64,000 nt of DNA from Leptolyngbya sp. Lineage in GTDB: Bacteria; Cyanobacteriota; Cyanobacteriia; Leptolyngbyales; Leptolyngbyaceae. The position numbers were made by a program, and so were the translations under genes. Shown one piece after another: positions 1-8,421 of this stretch. Under the pieces are notes generated by a model. The model was not told the origin of the DNA, ran no database searches, and saw only the letters and a program-made list of their open reading frames with translations. Where the stretch lies: positions 1 to 64,000 of the forward strand of contig QBMH01000005.1 in assembly GCA_003249025.1 (NCBI GenBank), in the 5' to 3' direction. Within the stretch, counting starts at the first letter, position 1. The number at the start of each line of letters is the position of its first letter.

Positions 1-1
1 C

Positions 2-280
2 CTTCGACAGGTTGGCATTGAACTTCAAACCGCTCTGCGTTCCAATATGCAGGACTCTCGCGATCCTGCCTGGGTTAAGTTACTCCAACGAATGCGACGA
101 CTCATTGAAACGGTCATTGGTCAATTAGTAGAGCGCTTCAGGGTTGAAAAGGTCTGGGCACGAGACCGGTGGCACTTAACCAGTCGCCTCAACCGCAAGC
201 TGTTGGCTCATACCCTCTGTCGTTGGCTCAACCGTCATAGCGATGAACCGTTGCAGTTCGACCAGCTTGTGACACAGTAG
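2..280 (+). CDS. IS982-family transposase, C-terminal part (runs off left edge)
   Basis: The reading frame is open from base 2, so the gene begins outside the window; only about 92 C-terminal residues are visible. The stretch with WARDRWHLTSRLNRK followed by LLAHTLCRWLN resembles the end of IS982-family DDE transposases, where the last catalytic acidic residue lies in the IETVIGQL-type helix (ETVIGQLVERF here). The stop is at 278-280, and the element's right terminal repeat should lie between there and about 315, but I could not define it. Whether the element is intact cannot be judged. Family assignment comes from motif memory, not a search. Confidence 0.75.
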   Translation, partial: LRQVGIELQTALRSNMQDSRDPAWVKLLQRMRRLIETVIGQLVERFRVEKVWARDRWHLTSRLNRKLLAHTLCRWLNRHSDEPLQFDQLVTQ

Positions 281-315
281 TTTTAGTCGCACATCGCGTA
301 AATCAGGTGTAAATT

Positions 316-945
316 ATGAAATTTACTGACTATCAAGACTTTCATCAGGTTCGAGCAGACTATCAAATTAAATATCAAGAAATAGAATTCGTATCTGAAT
401 GTTGGACAGATGTATCAATTATTTTTGATATAGACTTTGACTTTCATAAAAACTGTTCCAACATTGATCAATCCGATATAGCTCGACGAGAACTCATGAT
501 TTTGCCCGTTCTCAAAGAACTGTACCAAAATTGTAGTGGGATTAAAGGAAAGCCAGGATTTTGGGTGCAAAGCAAACTTGAACTAGATGAAAAGCTCTCT
601 GGAACAGTTGACTATATATTTACTGCTCAATCTGAACTCAGTAAAACTCTTCTGAGTCTGCCCATTCTGATCTTAATCACTCAAGCTAAATGTAATAACT
701 TTGAGCAAGGTTGGGGACATTGCCTTGCTGCACTCGTTACCGCAGATCACCTCAATCATCATTCTCGCCCCGTTTACGGCATTATTACTGATGGCAAGCT
801 ATGGGAATTTAGACGGTTACACAATCAGGTTTTCACAAAAAATTCAGCTAGCTATACCATCACTGATTTGGACAAGCTATTTTGTATGCTCAACGGGTTA
901 TTTAGCCTAGCCACTCAAGATTTAAGGGTCGAAATCACACCATGA
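316..945 (+). CDS. Hypothetical protein, PD-(D/E)XK nuclease-like
   Basis: The protein has 209 residues, no signal peptide and no membrane segment. A segment GTVDYIFTA followed by LILITQAK and then GWGHCLAAL resembles the D...(E/Q)xK core of cyanobacterial restriction-fold proteins that read DY..., P.L..VEAK, G..QC.A. Here the usual Glu is Gln (TQAK), which some active family members tolerate. It overlaps the next gene by four bases (ATGA), so the two are probably co-translated. Nuclease activity is inference; the family is known for many uncharacterised cyanobacterial members. The IS982 remnant immediately upstream makes recent rearrangement plausible. Confidence 0.6.
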   Translation: MKFTDYQDFHQVRADYQIKYQEIEFVSECWTDVSIIFDIDFDFHKNCSNIDQSDIARRELMILPVLKELYQNCSGIKGKPGFWVQSKLELDEKLSGTVDYIFTAQSELSKTLLSLPILILITQAKCNNFEQGWGHCLAALVTADHLNHHSRPVYGIITDGKLWEFRRLHNQVFTKNSASYTITDLDKLFCMLNGLFSLATQDLRVEITP

Positions 946-1520
946 CACAAGCACTCGAACAACGAATCTACACCCCTGATGAGTATCTTGAACTTGAACT
1001 TGCATCTGAAACCCGCAGTGAATACCGCAATGGAGCCATTATTTCTATGACTGGGGGAACGCCTGATCACAATGAGTTGGCAATTAACCTTGCAGCCTTC
1101 TTTAAATCTGTTTTGCGAGGCAAGCCTTACCGGATTTTTGGAGCCGATCAACGGTTGTGGATTCCCGATCGCAATCTCTACATATACCCCGATGTCATGG
1201 TGATCGAAAAACCCCTACAGCTTCAAACAGGGCGCACTGATACCGTCATAAATCCTTGCTTTATTGCTGAAGTGCTGTCTAAATCAACCCAAGATTATGA
1301 CCACGGCGAAAAATTCTCTGCCTATCGTACTATTGACAGCTTCCGCGAATATCTTCTGATTGATCAGTACAACATCCACATAGAACACTATGTCAAGACT
1401 GCTGCTAATCAATGGCTGCTATCAGAATATGATGATCCGAATATCACATTGTCCTTGAGTGCGTTTGAAGCTCACATCGAAATCATTGATCTCTATGAAA
1501 ATATTGATATTGATGCTTAA
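942..1520 (+). CDS. Uma2-family (DUF820) putative endonuclease
   Basis: This 192-residue protein has the layout of the Uma2/DUF820 family, which is greatly expanded in cyanobacteria and has a restriction-endonuclease-like fold. Seen directly: YTPDEYLELE near the N-terminus, an ExRxEYRNGAI strand, YPDVMV (catalytic Asp), and AEVLSKST followed by HGEKFSAYR (Glu and the distal Lys of the PD-(D/E)XK site). The length is normal for the family. The start overlaps the stop of the upstream PD-(D/E)XK-like gene. No cellular role is established for the family; links to mobile DNA are often suggested but not shown here. Confidence 0.85.
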   Translation: MTQALEQRIYTPDEYLELELASETRSEYRNGAIISMTGGTPDHNELAINLAAFFKSVLRGKPYRIFGADQRLWIPDRNLYIYPDVMVIEKPLQLQTGRTDTVINPCFIAEVLSKSTQDYDHGEKFSAYRTIDSFREYLLIDQYNIHIEHYVKTAANQWLLSEYDDPNITLSLSAFEAHIEIIDLYENIDIDA

Positions 1521-1594
1521 TAAAATAGTGAGGGCGACTCTGTACGAGACGGCAAAGCCGAACGCGGCGGCATAACAAGTCATTGCATGGGTCG

Positions 1595-4500
1595 TTACAT
1601 TGCAAACTGTAATTGAGAGCCTTGGTCTGTTTTAATCACTTCAATGCGAGACTGAAAGGCTTCTTTAAAGTGGGGAACGTGGGTGACGGTGAGAATGCAG
1701 GCGAAGTCGGAGGCGATCGCGTTGATGGCAGAAATCAGGCGATCGCAGCCTTCGACATCTTGGGTGCCAAACCCTTCATCGACGATCAACATTTGCAGTG
1801 CAGTGCCCGATCGCTGCGCCAAAAATCGGGCTAGTGCTAGCCGAATCGCAAAGTTAACCCGAAAGGCTTCCCCGCCAGAGTAGGTTTCGTAGGGGCGCGT
1901 TCCTTGGGTGTCGGCAATTACAATGTCTAGTGTTTCGCTCCACTTAGCCTGTTTCAGCTTTGCCTTAGAGCTAGCGCCCGACCGTTGCGTAATAAATTGA
2001 ATATGCAGTTGATTGGCGCTGAGCCGTCCTAAAATCCGGTTGGTTTCGGCTTCAAGCTGGGGCAGGGCGTTTTCAATCATCAATGCCTGGATGCCATTTT
2101 TACCGAATGCCTGAGCGACTTCTTGATAAACACGCTGTTGATGCGCCAGTGCTTGAAGCTGTAGGGCGATCGCGGCTTGCTGTTGAGTTAAAATGGCAAG
2201 CTGTTGCCGTTGCTGCTGGAGCCGACCTAACGCTGAAAGCTGTTGGTCTAACTCGCTGCGACGGATTCTGATACGGTTTTCTGTGGCATCAATGAAAGAA
2301 CGGCGATCGCAAGTCTCTTGAAGTTGCTGTTGGAGCGTCTTAATTTGTGCTTGAGAGATTTTAAGGCTACTTTGACGCTTGTTTAAGCTAGAGTTTAAGT
2401 CTGCGAATCGACGCTGAAATTGCGGATATTGCTGCTGATATTTATAAAGCTCTTGGTAGTGCAATTGATAAGGTTGAGCTTGTCTTAGAGCGACTCGCAA
2501 AGCGTTGTGCTGATCTAAGTCATAGCCAATGTCTGCAAGCTGTTGATTAAAGTGCGCTAAAGCAGTTGCATAGTCTATTGTAAATTGCTCAATTTGGCTT
2601 TCTAATTCAACCTGTTGAGCCTGAAGTTCGGGTTGCCGCTGGGCAAGGTTTGCCTGACGCTGCCGTGCCTGTTTAATTTCTGCCTGTTTAATTTCTGCCC
2701 ATCGCCAGCGATCGACTTGTCCGCGTGCCAAGGCGTGATCTTTTTCGTCATAGTTTAGCTGGTGCAGGCGATGATCAATTTGCGCCAACTCTTCGCTGAG
2801 ATCTGCGGCATAGTTCCCCATATTCAGCGTATGTTCTAACTTTGCCGCTTCCATTTCAAGCTGGCTCAGGTTTGCCTGACCCGAAATGGTGGATTGCAAT
2901 TGTTCTTGGAGTTGCCCTCGGCGTTCTAATACAGTGGTGTATTCGCCTAAGTCTTTGTCTACTTCGCGATATTCCTGTCGCAAAATCTGAATTTCTCGCT
3001 CCGAGGCGGCGAGTTGCTCTCGAATGACCCAAATCTCTTGCAAGATGTCTGATCGCGTGGTCTGGTGCTTTTCTAAGACCAAACTCCAGTGATGCTCATC
3101 CAAGGGGCGATCGCACAGCGGACAGGGAGGATAAGTGTGACCCATCTCTTCAGGATTAGCAACCTCTTGCTTTAGCCAATAAATCTTCTGATCCACCTCT
3201 GCCAGTTGGGTTTCATAGTCGCGCTGTCGTTCTTGCAGTTTCTCCATGAAGTTGCGTCGCTCTACGCCTTTTTCCCGCACTTGCTGCAAATAGTTGCGCT
3301 GGGATTCTAGCTGGGCAATGCGATCGCTGACCGACATAACTGCCTGCTGCAATTCGGGCTGGCGCTTTTGTTGATGGCTAAGTTGATGGGCGGAAGCGCG
3401 CAGTTCTTCCAGCCGTGCCGACAATCGAGTATGGCTACGATCAAGCTGTTGCTGGATCTGTTGACGGCGCTGGAATAAAGGGGCTGCCTGGAATTGAAGC
3501 TGATCCAGCCGGGTTAAATCAGTCCGGGATTGCTGTAATTCTTTTAGCGCTTTTTCTACCTCTGGGGCTTTACGGAGACTATGTTGAATTTCTTGCTCTT
3601 GCTGAGTTAGGGCTTCAAGCTGTGCCTGGGTATGCTGAAGGTGTCGATCCAGTTCGGTAATTTTTTCCTGCTGTTGCTGCTGATACTGCTGTTGTTCGGT
3701 TTGAACCCGTTGATCAGTTTTGAATTTGGCAGAGAACTGTTCTTCTTGTAACTGCAAAGTCTGAAACTGGAGATAGCCAGCCGCGATCGCCTCGGCTTGT
3801 CGTAATAAGGCTTCTATTTCTTGCTGCTGCTGCTGAGTGGCTGCAAGTTCCTGTTGAAAGCGCTGACAGTCTTGCTCCAGGTTTTTTTCTTGCTGCTGCT
3901 GCCAAGTGAGCTGTTGCTGCCAAGTGAGGCGCTGCTGCTGGCTGACCTGAAGCGCTTGCAGCATGGCTTCATCTTCGATTTGCTGGCGTTGCATCTCCGC
4001 CAAGGTCGCTTCTGCGATCGCCTGCTCTGTTGCGATCGCGGTTTGTTGCTGCAATTGTTCTGCGATCGCCGCCAAATTGCGTTCCAGCAGATCAACTTGT
4101 CCTTTTAGCTGCCGCGATTGATCTTTCGCCTTTTCCGCCAACTCATCATATTGATTGAGCTTGAGTAAATCTGCCAGAATTTGTTTGCGTTCCGTTGGGC
4201 GCTTCACCATGAACTCATCGGCTCGACCTTGCCGCAGATACGCCGAATTAATGAAAGTGTCGTAATCCAGCTTCAAATGCTCCACAATTAACTGCTGCGT
4301 TGCCCGAACGCCCTTCGCTGTCAGCGATCGAAAGCGAAGAGAAGAAGTTGAATTTTGTTCGCGTAGCGTTGACCTAGGAGATATTTTGAGTTCTAAGTTT
4401 TGAGTTTCATCTTCCGACCCTTGCCCCCTGACCCCTGGCTTCTGTCCCCTTGCCTCTTCCATCGCCACTTGAAATTCTAGCGTTGTGCCTTGAGCGCGTT

Positions 4501-4762
4501 GACGAGTGCGAAGAATGCGATAGGTGTGCTGATTGGTCGTAAAGATGAAATCGACTTGCACTTCTTGGGTGCCCATGTGGATGACATCATCTTCAGAGGT
4601 GACGCGGCTTTCACCCCAAATCACCCAAGCGATCGCTTCCAGCAAGGAGGATTTTCCGGCTCCGTTGGCACCACAAATGCAAGCCGTGTGCAACCCTTGA
4701 AAATCTAAAGTGGCTGCTTGATAGCTGAGAAAGTTTTTAAGAACAAGCCGCTGAGGAATCAT
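1595..4762 (-). CDS. sbcC: SbcC/Rad50-type exonuclease subunit
   Basis: ATPase subunit of the SbcCD (Mre11-Rad50-like) nuclease, which processes hairpins and blocked DNA ends. The 1055-residue protein has a Walker A GANGAGKSS at residues 31-39, a long Gln-rich coiled coil, a zinc-hook CPLC near residue 546, a second coiled coil, an ABC signature SGGEAFR near 960 and a Walker B LIVDEGFGTQD near 990. The N-terminal ATPase lobe is interrupted around residues 101-141 by a low-complexity segment unlike the family and encoded by intergenic-type repeat DNA (separate entry). Family sequence resumes at SLTAKGVRATQQL. No sbcD is adjacent. The frame stays open, so the protein may still work. Confidence 0.93.
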   Translation of the reverse strand: MIPQRLVLKNFLSYQAATLDFQGLHTACICGANGAGKSSLLEAIAWVIWGESRVTSEDDVIHMGTQEVQVDFIFTTNQHTYRILRTRQRAQGTTLEFQVAMEEARGQKPGVRGQGSEDETQNLELKISPRSTLREQNSTSSLRFRSLTAKGVRATQQLIVEHLKLDYDTFINSAYLRQGRADEFMVKRPTERKQILADLLKLNQYDELAEKAKDQSRQLKGQVDLLERNLAAIAEQLQQQTAIATEQAIAEATLAEMQRQQIEDEAMLQALQVSQQQRLTWQQQLTWQQQQEKNLEQDCQRFQQELAATQQQQQEIEALLRQAEAIAAGYLQFQTLQLQEEQFSAKFKTDQRVQTEQQQYQQQQQEKITELDRHLQHTQAQLEALTQQEQEIQHSLRKAPEVEKALKELQQSRTDLTRLDQLQFQAAPLFQRRQQIQQQLDRSHTRLSARLEELRASAHQLSHQQKRQPELQQAVMSVSDRIAQLESQRNYLQQVREKGVERRNFMEKLQERQRDYETQLAEVDQKIYWLKQEVANPEEMGHTYPPCPLCDRPLDEHHWSLVLEKHQTTRSDILQEIWVIREQLAASEREIQILRQEYREVDKDLGEYTTVLERRGQLQEQLQSTISGQANLSQLEMEAAKLEHTLNMGNYAADLSEELAQIDHRLHQLNYDEKDHALARGQVDRWRWAEIKQAEIKQARQRQANLAQRQPELQAQQVELESQIEQFTIDYATALAHFNQQLADIGYDLDQHNALRVALRQAQPYQLHYQELYKYQQQYPQFQRRFADLNSSLNKRQSSLKISQAQIKTLQQQLQETCDRRSFIDATENRIRIRRSELDQQLSALGRLQQQRQQLAILTQQQAAIALQLQALAHQQRVYQEVAQAFGKNGIQALMIENALPQLEAETNRILGRLSANQLHIQFITQRSGASSKAKLKQAKWSETLDIVIADTQGTRPYETYSGGEAFRVNFAIRLALARFLAQRSGTALQMLIVDEGFGTQDVEGCDRLISAINAIASDFACILTVTHVPHFKEAFQSRIEVIKTDQGSQLQFAM
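4340..4461. repeat. Intergenic-type repeat inserted in frame in sbcC
   Basis: The stretch combines three elements usually seen between cyanobacterial genes. One is a CCCCTGACCCCTGG-like tract. Another is an AAGTTTTGAGTTT motif. The third is a 26-bp element at 4359-4384 (TCGCGTAGCG, five differing bases, TAGGAGATAT) matching 24621-24646 in the phytyltransferase gene at 21 of 26 positions. It adds about 40 residues to SbcC without breaking the frame. Boundaries are approximate because they rest on where the protein stops looking like SbcC. Confidence 0.65.
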
Positions 4763-4918
4763 ACGGTAGGCAGTTTCGATGCTACACAGTTTTAGCGTAG
4801 CAGTACGATTGAACTTTAGTACGGTCGATCTTTAGTTTAACTGCACTTTTTTAACGATTTTTTGCCAAACTTACTCAATTTTTTGGATGATTAAACTCAA
4901 TTTTGGCGATCGCTCGAC

Positions 4919-5464
4919 TCAACTTTTTAATTGATAAAATGTTAATGCTGTATTTCCATAAGTTTTTTGACGGCATACTTCTAAGGGTGTTGGAGTGGAG
5001 AAATCCGATCGCTTTGGATTGTGTTCTACTGCCAATTCACCGTTTGCAGCCAGCAGGTTATAGTCTGCGATCTCGTCCAGCACGGGTTGATATAACTCGC
5101 TGGCATAGGGTGGATCAAAATAAATCAGATCGAATTGCTGTCCCGATAAGGTGGGCAGTTTTTTGATCACATCGCCGCGAATCAATTGAAAAGTTTGTCC
5201 CTCTGTCGCCACCTGCTGCCAGTTTTGTTCAATCACAGACCAAGCGCGAGACGATTGTTCAATCCCTACAACAAGTGAAGCACCACGACACAGCGCTTCT
5301 GCACCCATGGCACCACTGCCAGCACACAGATCCAGCCAGCGACACTGAGCGATCGCTCCTTGCCACATGTTAAACACTGCTTCCCGCACCATCGATTGAG
5401 TCGGGCGAGTATCTTTGCCCGACAGCGTTTTAAGGGCGCGATTGCCATAGATACGGAGAGTCAT
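4919..5464 (-). CDS. rsmD: 16S rRNA (guanine966-N2)-methyltransferase RsmD
   Basis: Rossmann-fold SAM-dependent enzyme that methylates the exocyclic N2 of G966 in 16S rRNA during 30S assembly. The 181-residue length is normal. Visible motifs are an RPTQSMVREAVFN N-terminal signature, the SAM-binding LDLCAGSG at residues 44-51, and the N-methyltransferase catalytic motif DPPY at 117-120, preceded by FDLIYF. The start overlaps the stop of hisH by four bases, so hisH and rsmD are likely transcribed together, although the pair has no obvious functional link. Confidence 0.94.
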   Translation of the reverse strand: MTLRIYGNRALKTLSGKDTRPTQSMVREAVFNMWQGAIAQCRWLDLCAGSGAMGAEALCRGASLVVGIEQSSRAWSVIEQNWQQVATEGQTFQLIRGDVIKKLPTLSGQQFDLIYFDPPYASELYQPVLDEIADYNLLAANGELAVEHNPKRSDFSTPTPLEVCRQKTYGNTALTFYQLKS

Positions 5465-6132
5465 TTAATTGCCGCGATCGGGGTGCCGCCTACTAGCTGA
5501 CCGCTTTCAACTAACTTGACAAAATTTGCCAAGATTTGTAGCCCATCCGTAGAGGATTTTTCAGGATGGAACTGGACTGCCATCAGATTTTCACGGGCGA
5601 TCGCAGCGGTGACGGTTTGGCTGCCGTGGGTGATGGTGGCGGCTTGCAGGGTGAGATCAATCGGCGCAACATAGTAAGAATGGACGAAGTAGACCCAGGG
5701 ATGCGCGGGAAGCTGCTGCCAAAGTGCCAGATCTGGCTGGCTGAAATCCAACTGGTTCCAGCCCATGTGGGGAATGGTAATGCCGGGTTCGTGGGTAAAG
5801 CGTTGGACGGTGCCAGGAATAATGCCCAAACCCGGTTCCTGCCCTTCTTCGCTGGAGTCAAATAAGATTTGCAAGCCCAGACAAATGCCCAAAAAAGGTT
5901 TGCCGCTGGAGATCGCCCGTTTAATCGGGGCTTCCAACTGGCGCGATCGCAGGTGTTGGACAGCCGGATCAAAGGACCCGACACCGGGCAACACGATCGC
6001 GTCGGCTTGGTCAATTGCGAGGGGCGAATCGGTAATATGGGGGGTTGCGCCTGCTTTTTCCAGCCCTTTGCAGGCAGAGTGCAGATTGCCCATGTCATAA
6101 TCCACTACGGCGATCGTCGGCATTTCTTGCAT
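5461..6132 (-). CDS. hisH: Imidazole glycerol phosphate synthase, glutamine amidotransferase subunit HisH
   Basis: HisH hydrolyses glutamine and passes ammonia to HisF in step five of histidine biosynthesis. It is a class I amidotransferase: the nucleophile lies in GICLGLQ (Cys84 from the longer start), and the His/Glu pair lies in QFHPEKSS (His189, Glu191). The N-terminus VVDYDMGNLHSA is typical. Two ATGs are possible, at 6132 and 6123; the second gives the usual MPTIAVVDYD start. The gene lies upstream of and overlaps rsmD. hisF is not in the window, and hisA lies 26 kb away, so the pathway genes are scattered as is usual in cyanobacteria. Confidence 0.95.
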   Translation of the reverse strand: MQEMPTIAVVDYDMGNLHSACKGLEKAGATPHITDSPLAIDQADAIVLPGVGSFDPAVQHLRSRQLEAPIKRAISSGKPFLGICLGLQILFDSSEEGQEPGLGIIPGTVQRFTHEPGITIPHMGWNQLDFSQPDLALWQQLPAHPWVYFVHSYYVAPIDLTLQAATITHGSQTVTAAIARENLMAVQFHPEKSSTDGLQILANFVKLVESGQLVGGTPIAAIK

Positions 6133-6238
6133 CCTTTGTGACCTTCGTCAGTAAAATTGTAATCTGAATAACAAACTCTTGCTTTCCTTGGCGATGAAAC
6201 CAGTCAGCACTCGCGATCTCCCAATCAAAGGATGCTCA

Positions 6239-6355
6239 CACCAGTTTAAAGTTGAAATGCGATCAACGATTCTCTAAAAACGCTATTGCTTCGTTGTTTT
6301 GGAACTCAAAATCACATCAAAACTCTTAGCTCCCAATTCAAAACTCAAAACTCAA
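6239..6355. repeat. Intergenic repeat, copy 1, with CAAAACT iterations
   Basis: The left part (about 6239-6300, from CACCAGTTTAAAGTTGAAAT) aligns without large gaps to 15682-15740. The right part is iterations of CAAAACT (6318-6358). The same order, diverged unit then CAAAACT iterations, occurs in the second copy, so this is one composite repeat rather than chance. It lies in the leader of the pyroglutamyl-peptidase-like gene and can extend its reading frame artificially upstream. Confidence 0.55.
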
Positions 6356-6378
6356 AACTATCTTCTAATCACCGCCCA

Positions 6379-6894
6379 ATGTCCATTCTGCTCACAACCT
6401 TCGACACCTGGAAACCGCATCAACCCTCTAACTCGTCAGATGATTTGATTGCCGAGTTGGTGTGGCGTAAGTTATTGCCACGCCACACTCACCTATCCCG
6501 AAATATTCCGGTCGATTTTCAGCTTGCCCCGGAAAAAGTGTTGGCTGTAGTGGAGACCTTGCAGCCCGATCTGATTATTTGCTGTGGCATGGCAGAAAAG
6601 CGATCGCGCCTCACCATCGAAGCCAACGGCAAACACCAAGGCGAGATTTTGTATACCAGCATTCCCTTAAAACCTTTAGTTGAACAGACCCAATCCACGA
6701 GAATTAGCCACAACACCGGGCGTTTTGTCTGCAACTATTTATATTATTCAGTCCTCAAACATATTCAATTACATCAGCTTAAAACCCAATGCCTGTTTGT
6801 GCATGTGCCGCCGTTGAAACCGGAAAACTTAGAGATGACTGTACAAGATTTTTCAACCATCCTAAAACTGCTTCAACCCATCGCAGCGAGTTAG
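6379..6894 (+). CDS. Pyroglutamyl peptidase (peptidase C15)-like protein
   Basis: The family removes N-terminal pyroglutamate from peptides in the cytoplasm. From the ATG at 6379 the protein has 171 residues, somewhat short for the family (about 200). The catalytic triad appears complete: Glu81 in RSRLTIEAN, Cys118 in GRFVCNYLYY and His142 in LFVHVPPLKPEN, in the order of C15 enzymes. An upstream in-frame start at 6286 exists, but it would translate the CAAAACT repeat, so I reject it. Substrate preference cannot be read; cyanobacterial members are divergent and could act on other peptides. Confidence 0.8.
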   Translation: MSILLTTFDTWKPHQPSNSSDDLIAELVWRKLLPRHTHLSRNIPVDFQLAPEKVLAVVETLQPDLIICCGMAEKRSRLTIEANGKHQGEILYTSIPLKPLVEQTQSTRISHNTGRFVCNYLYYSVLKHIQLHQLKTQCLFVHVPPLKPENLEMTVQDFSTILKLLQPIAAS

Positions 6895-6914
6895 TTTGAA
6901 TCGTTCTATTACCT

Positions 6915-8300
6915 ATGTCTATGTTATCGATTTTATCTGCTGTTCTGCTTGCCCAAGCCGCTCCTGCTCCGGTTTCCAAAGAAGTCAAAGTGCCCCAAGT
7001 CGTGCGAGTATTGCCCGGAAAGCTAGATTCTGTCTTGGTATTTAACAGCAACAGCCCAGAGTTGGTGCAAACCGAAGGCATTTTGCTGTCTACCTTTCCG
7101 CCTGCTGGCAAACGCACCCCCGCTGCCCATTTGAATCTGCCATTGCAAGGGCGCTTTGACGTATTTGCTCACCACATTGCTAAAGCTAAAACAGCGGATG
7201 ATTTGAGGACGCTGTATCTGGGGGTGCTGCTGCATAATCCTGGTGGCAAACCCGTGACGGTGGATGTTTTGCAAGCCGCTAGCTATTTGAGTCAGCCCGA
7301 TGCGCCTTTTATCGATCTGCCCGCCTATGTGGATAATCCCTTGGGCACAGTGTTTGCGGGACCGGGGAGCCGCGCCATGGTGGATATTTTACGGGGAAAA
7401 CGACCGGAAGGTTTTCCGGCTCAGATTGTGATTCCACCGGGTGAGAGCCGGATGCTGCTGAATTTGCCGATTCCAGTGAAGGAGCTACAGCCGCCAATCA
7501 ATGGGCGATCGACCCTGATGCGTCTTTCTAGCAATGCCCCCGTTTATGCGGCTAGCTTAGCGCTGTTTGCCCCCACTGATGCGACTGGAACAGAACGCGC
7601 TCCCACAGTGGCAGAATGGCAAGCAGTGGTAGATTTTGGCAAACTGGCGGAACCTCGCGATAAAACGCCCACACCACCCGATCAGACCAAGGGACAGATT
7701 ATTTATGGGCGCGTGGCAGGGGTGGCAAAAGGATCACGCTGGGTGACTCAGGTGGTTGATCCTCCCGGCATTCAACTCAACAATCCGGCAACTTGGTCGC
7801 TCACTATTCCCCCAGCCGGACAAGCGTTTTCCTATGGACTGAGTACCTTGCTGCGGGGCACTTTGGGCACGGGGCAAAATCAAACCGCACGAATGGTAGC
7901 GCGTTATCCCGATACGGCGTATCAAGCCCATGGGAATTATGCGATCGAATATAACCTGACGCTGCCCTTGCAAAATCTCACGAATCAAACTCAAACCGTC
8001 GCAATCATGCTAGAAACGCCAATCAAGGAAGACCAGCCCAAGGATGGCAATCTACGGTTTTTGGAACCCTTACCGCGTCAAGTCTTTTTTCGAGGAACCG
8101 TGCGGCTGCGCTATGTGGACGATCGGCACCTTCCCCAAATCCGCTATGTACATCTGGTGCAGCGACGCGGACAGCAGGGCGAACCCCTAGCCGTGATGAC
8201 GATGAAACCGGGCGATCGTCGCCTTGTTCAATTCGATTTCCTTTATCCCCCCGACTCCACCCCACCGCAAATCCTCACGGTTAAAACCTTAAAGGAGTAG
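6915..8300 (+). CDS. DUF3370 domain protein, secreted
   Basis: This 461-residue protein belongs to a family seen mainly in cyanobacteria (DUF3370). It begins with a short hydrophobic signal-like segment (LSILSAVLLAQAAPA) and then consists of beta-rich sequence. Family-like stretches include VVRVLPGKLDSV, LLHNPGGKPVTVDVLQAASYL and IPPGESRMLLNLPIPV. The function is unknown; the layout fits a periplasmic or cell-surface protein. It starts 20 bases after the peptidase-like gene on the same strand, so the two may share a transcript. Confidence 0.82.
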   Translation: MSMLSILSAVLLAQAAPAPVSKEVKVPQVVRVLPGKLDSVLVFNSNSPELVQTEGILLSTFPPAGKRTPAAHLNLPLQGRFDVFAHHIAKAKTADDLRTLYLGVLLHNPGGKPVTVDVLQAASYLSQPDAPFIDLPAYVDNPLGTVFAGPGSRAMVDILRGKRPEGFPAQIVIPPGESRMLLNLPIPVKELQPPINGRSTLMRLSSNAPVYAASLALFAPTDATGTERAPTVAEWQAVVDFGKLAEPRDKTPTPPDQTKGQIIYGRVAGVAKGSRWVTQVVDPPGIQLNNPATWSLTIPPAGQAFSYGLSTLLRGTLGTGQNQTARMVARYPDTAYQAHGNYAIEYNLTLPLQNLTNQTQTVAIMLETPIKEDQPKDGNLRFLEPLPRQVFFRGTVRLRYVDDRHLPQIRYVHLVQRRGQQGEPLAVMTMKPGDRRLVQFDFLYPPDSTPPQILTVKTLKE

Positions 8301-8421
8301 AGGATAAAAGTTAAAAAGAGGTGTCCGTCCCAACCTTGATGGCAGTAGTAATTCTCTCTACAAGAGCATTTTGCGAAACATCCTTGCAGAGAGATGCGAT
8401 TGGTTTATGTCTCCAAGGCTT

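Noticed and set aside
6286-6378. Upstream extension of the pyroglutamyl-peptidase-like protein.
   Set aside because: It translates the CAAAACT repeat; family sequence begins at the ATG at 6379.
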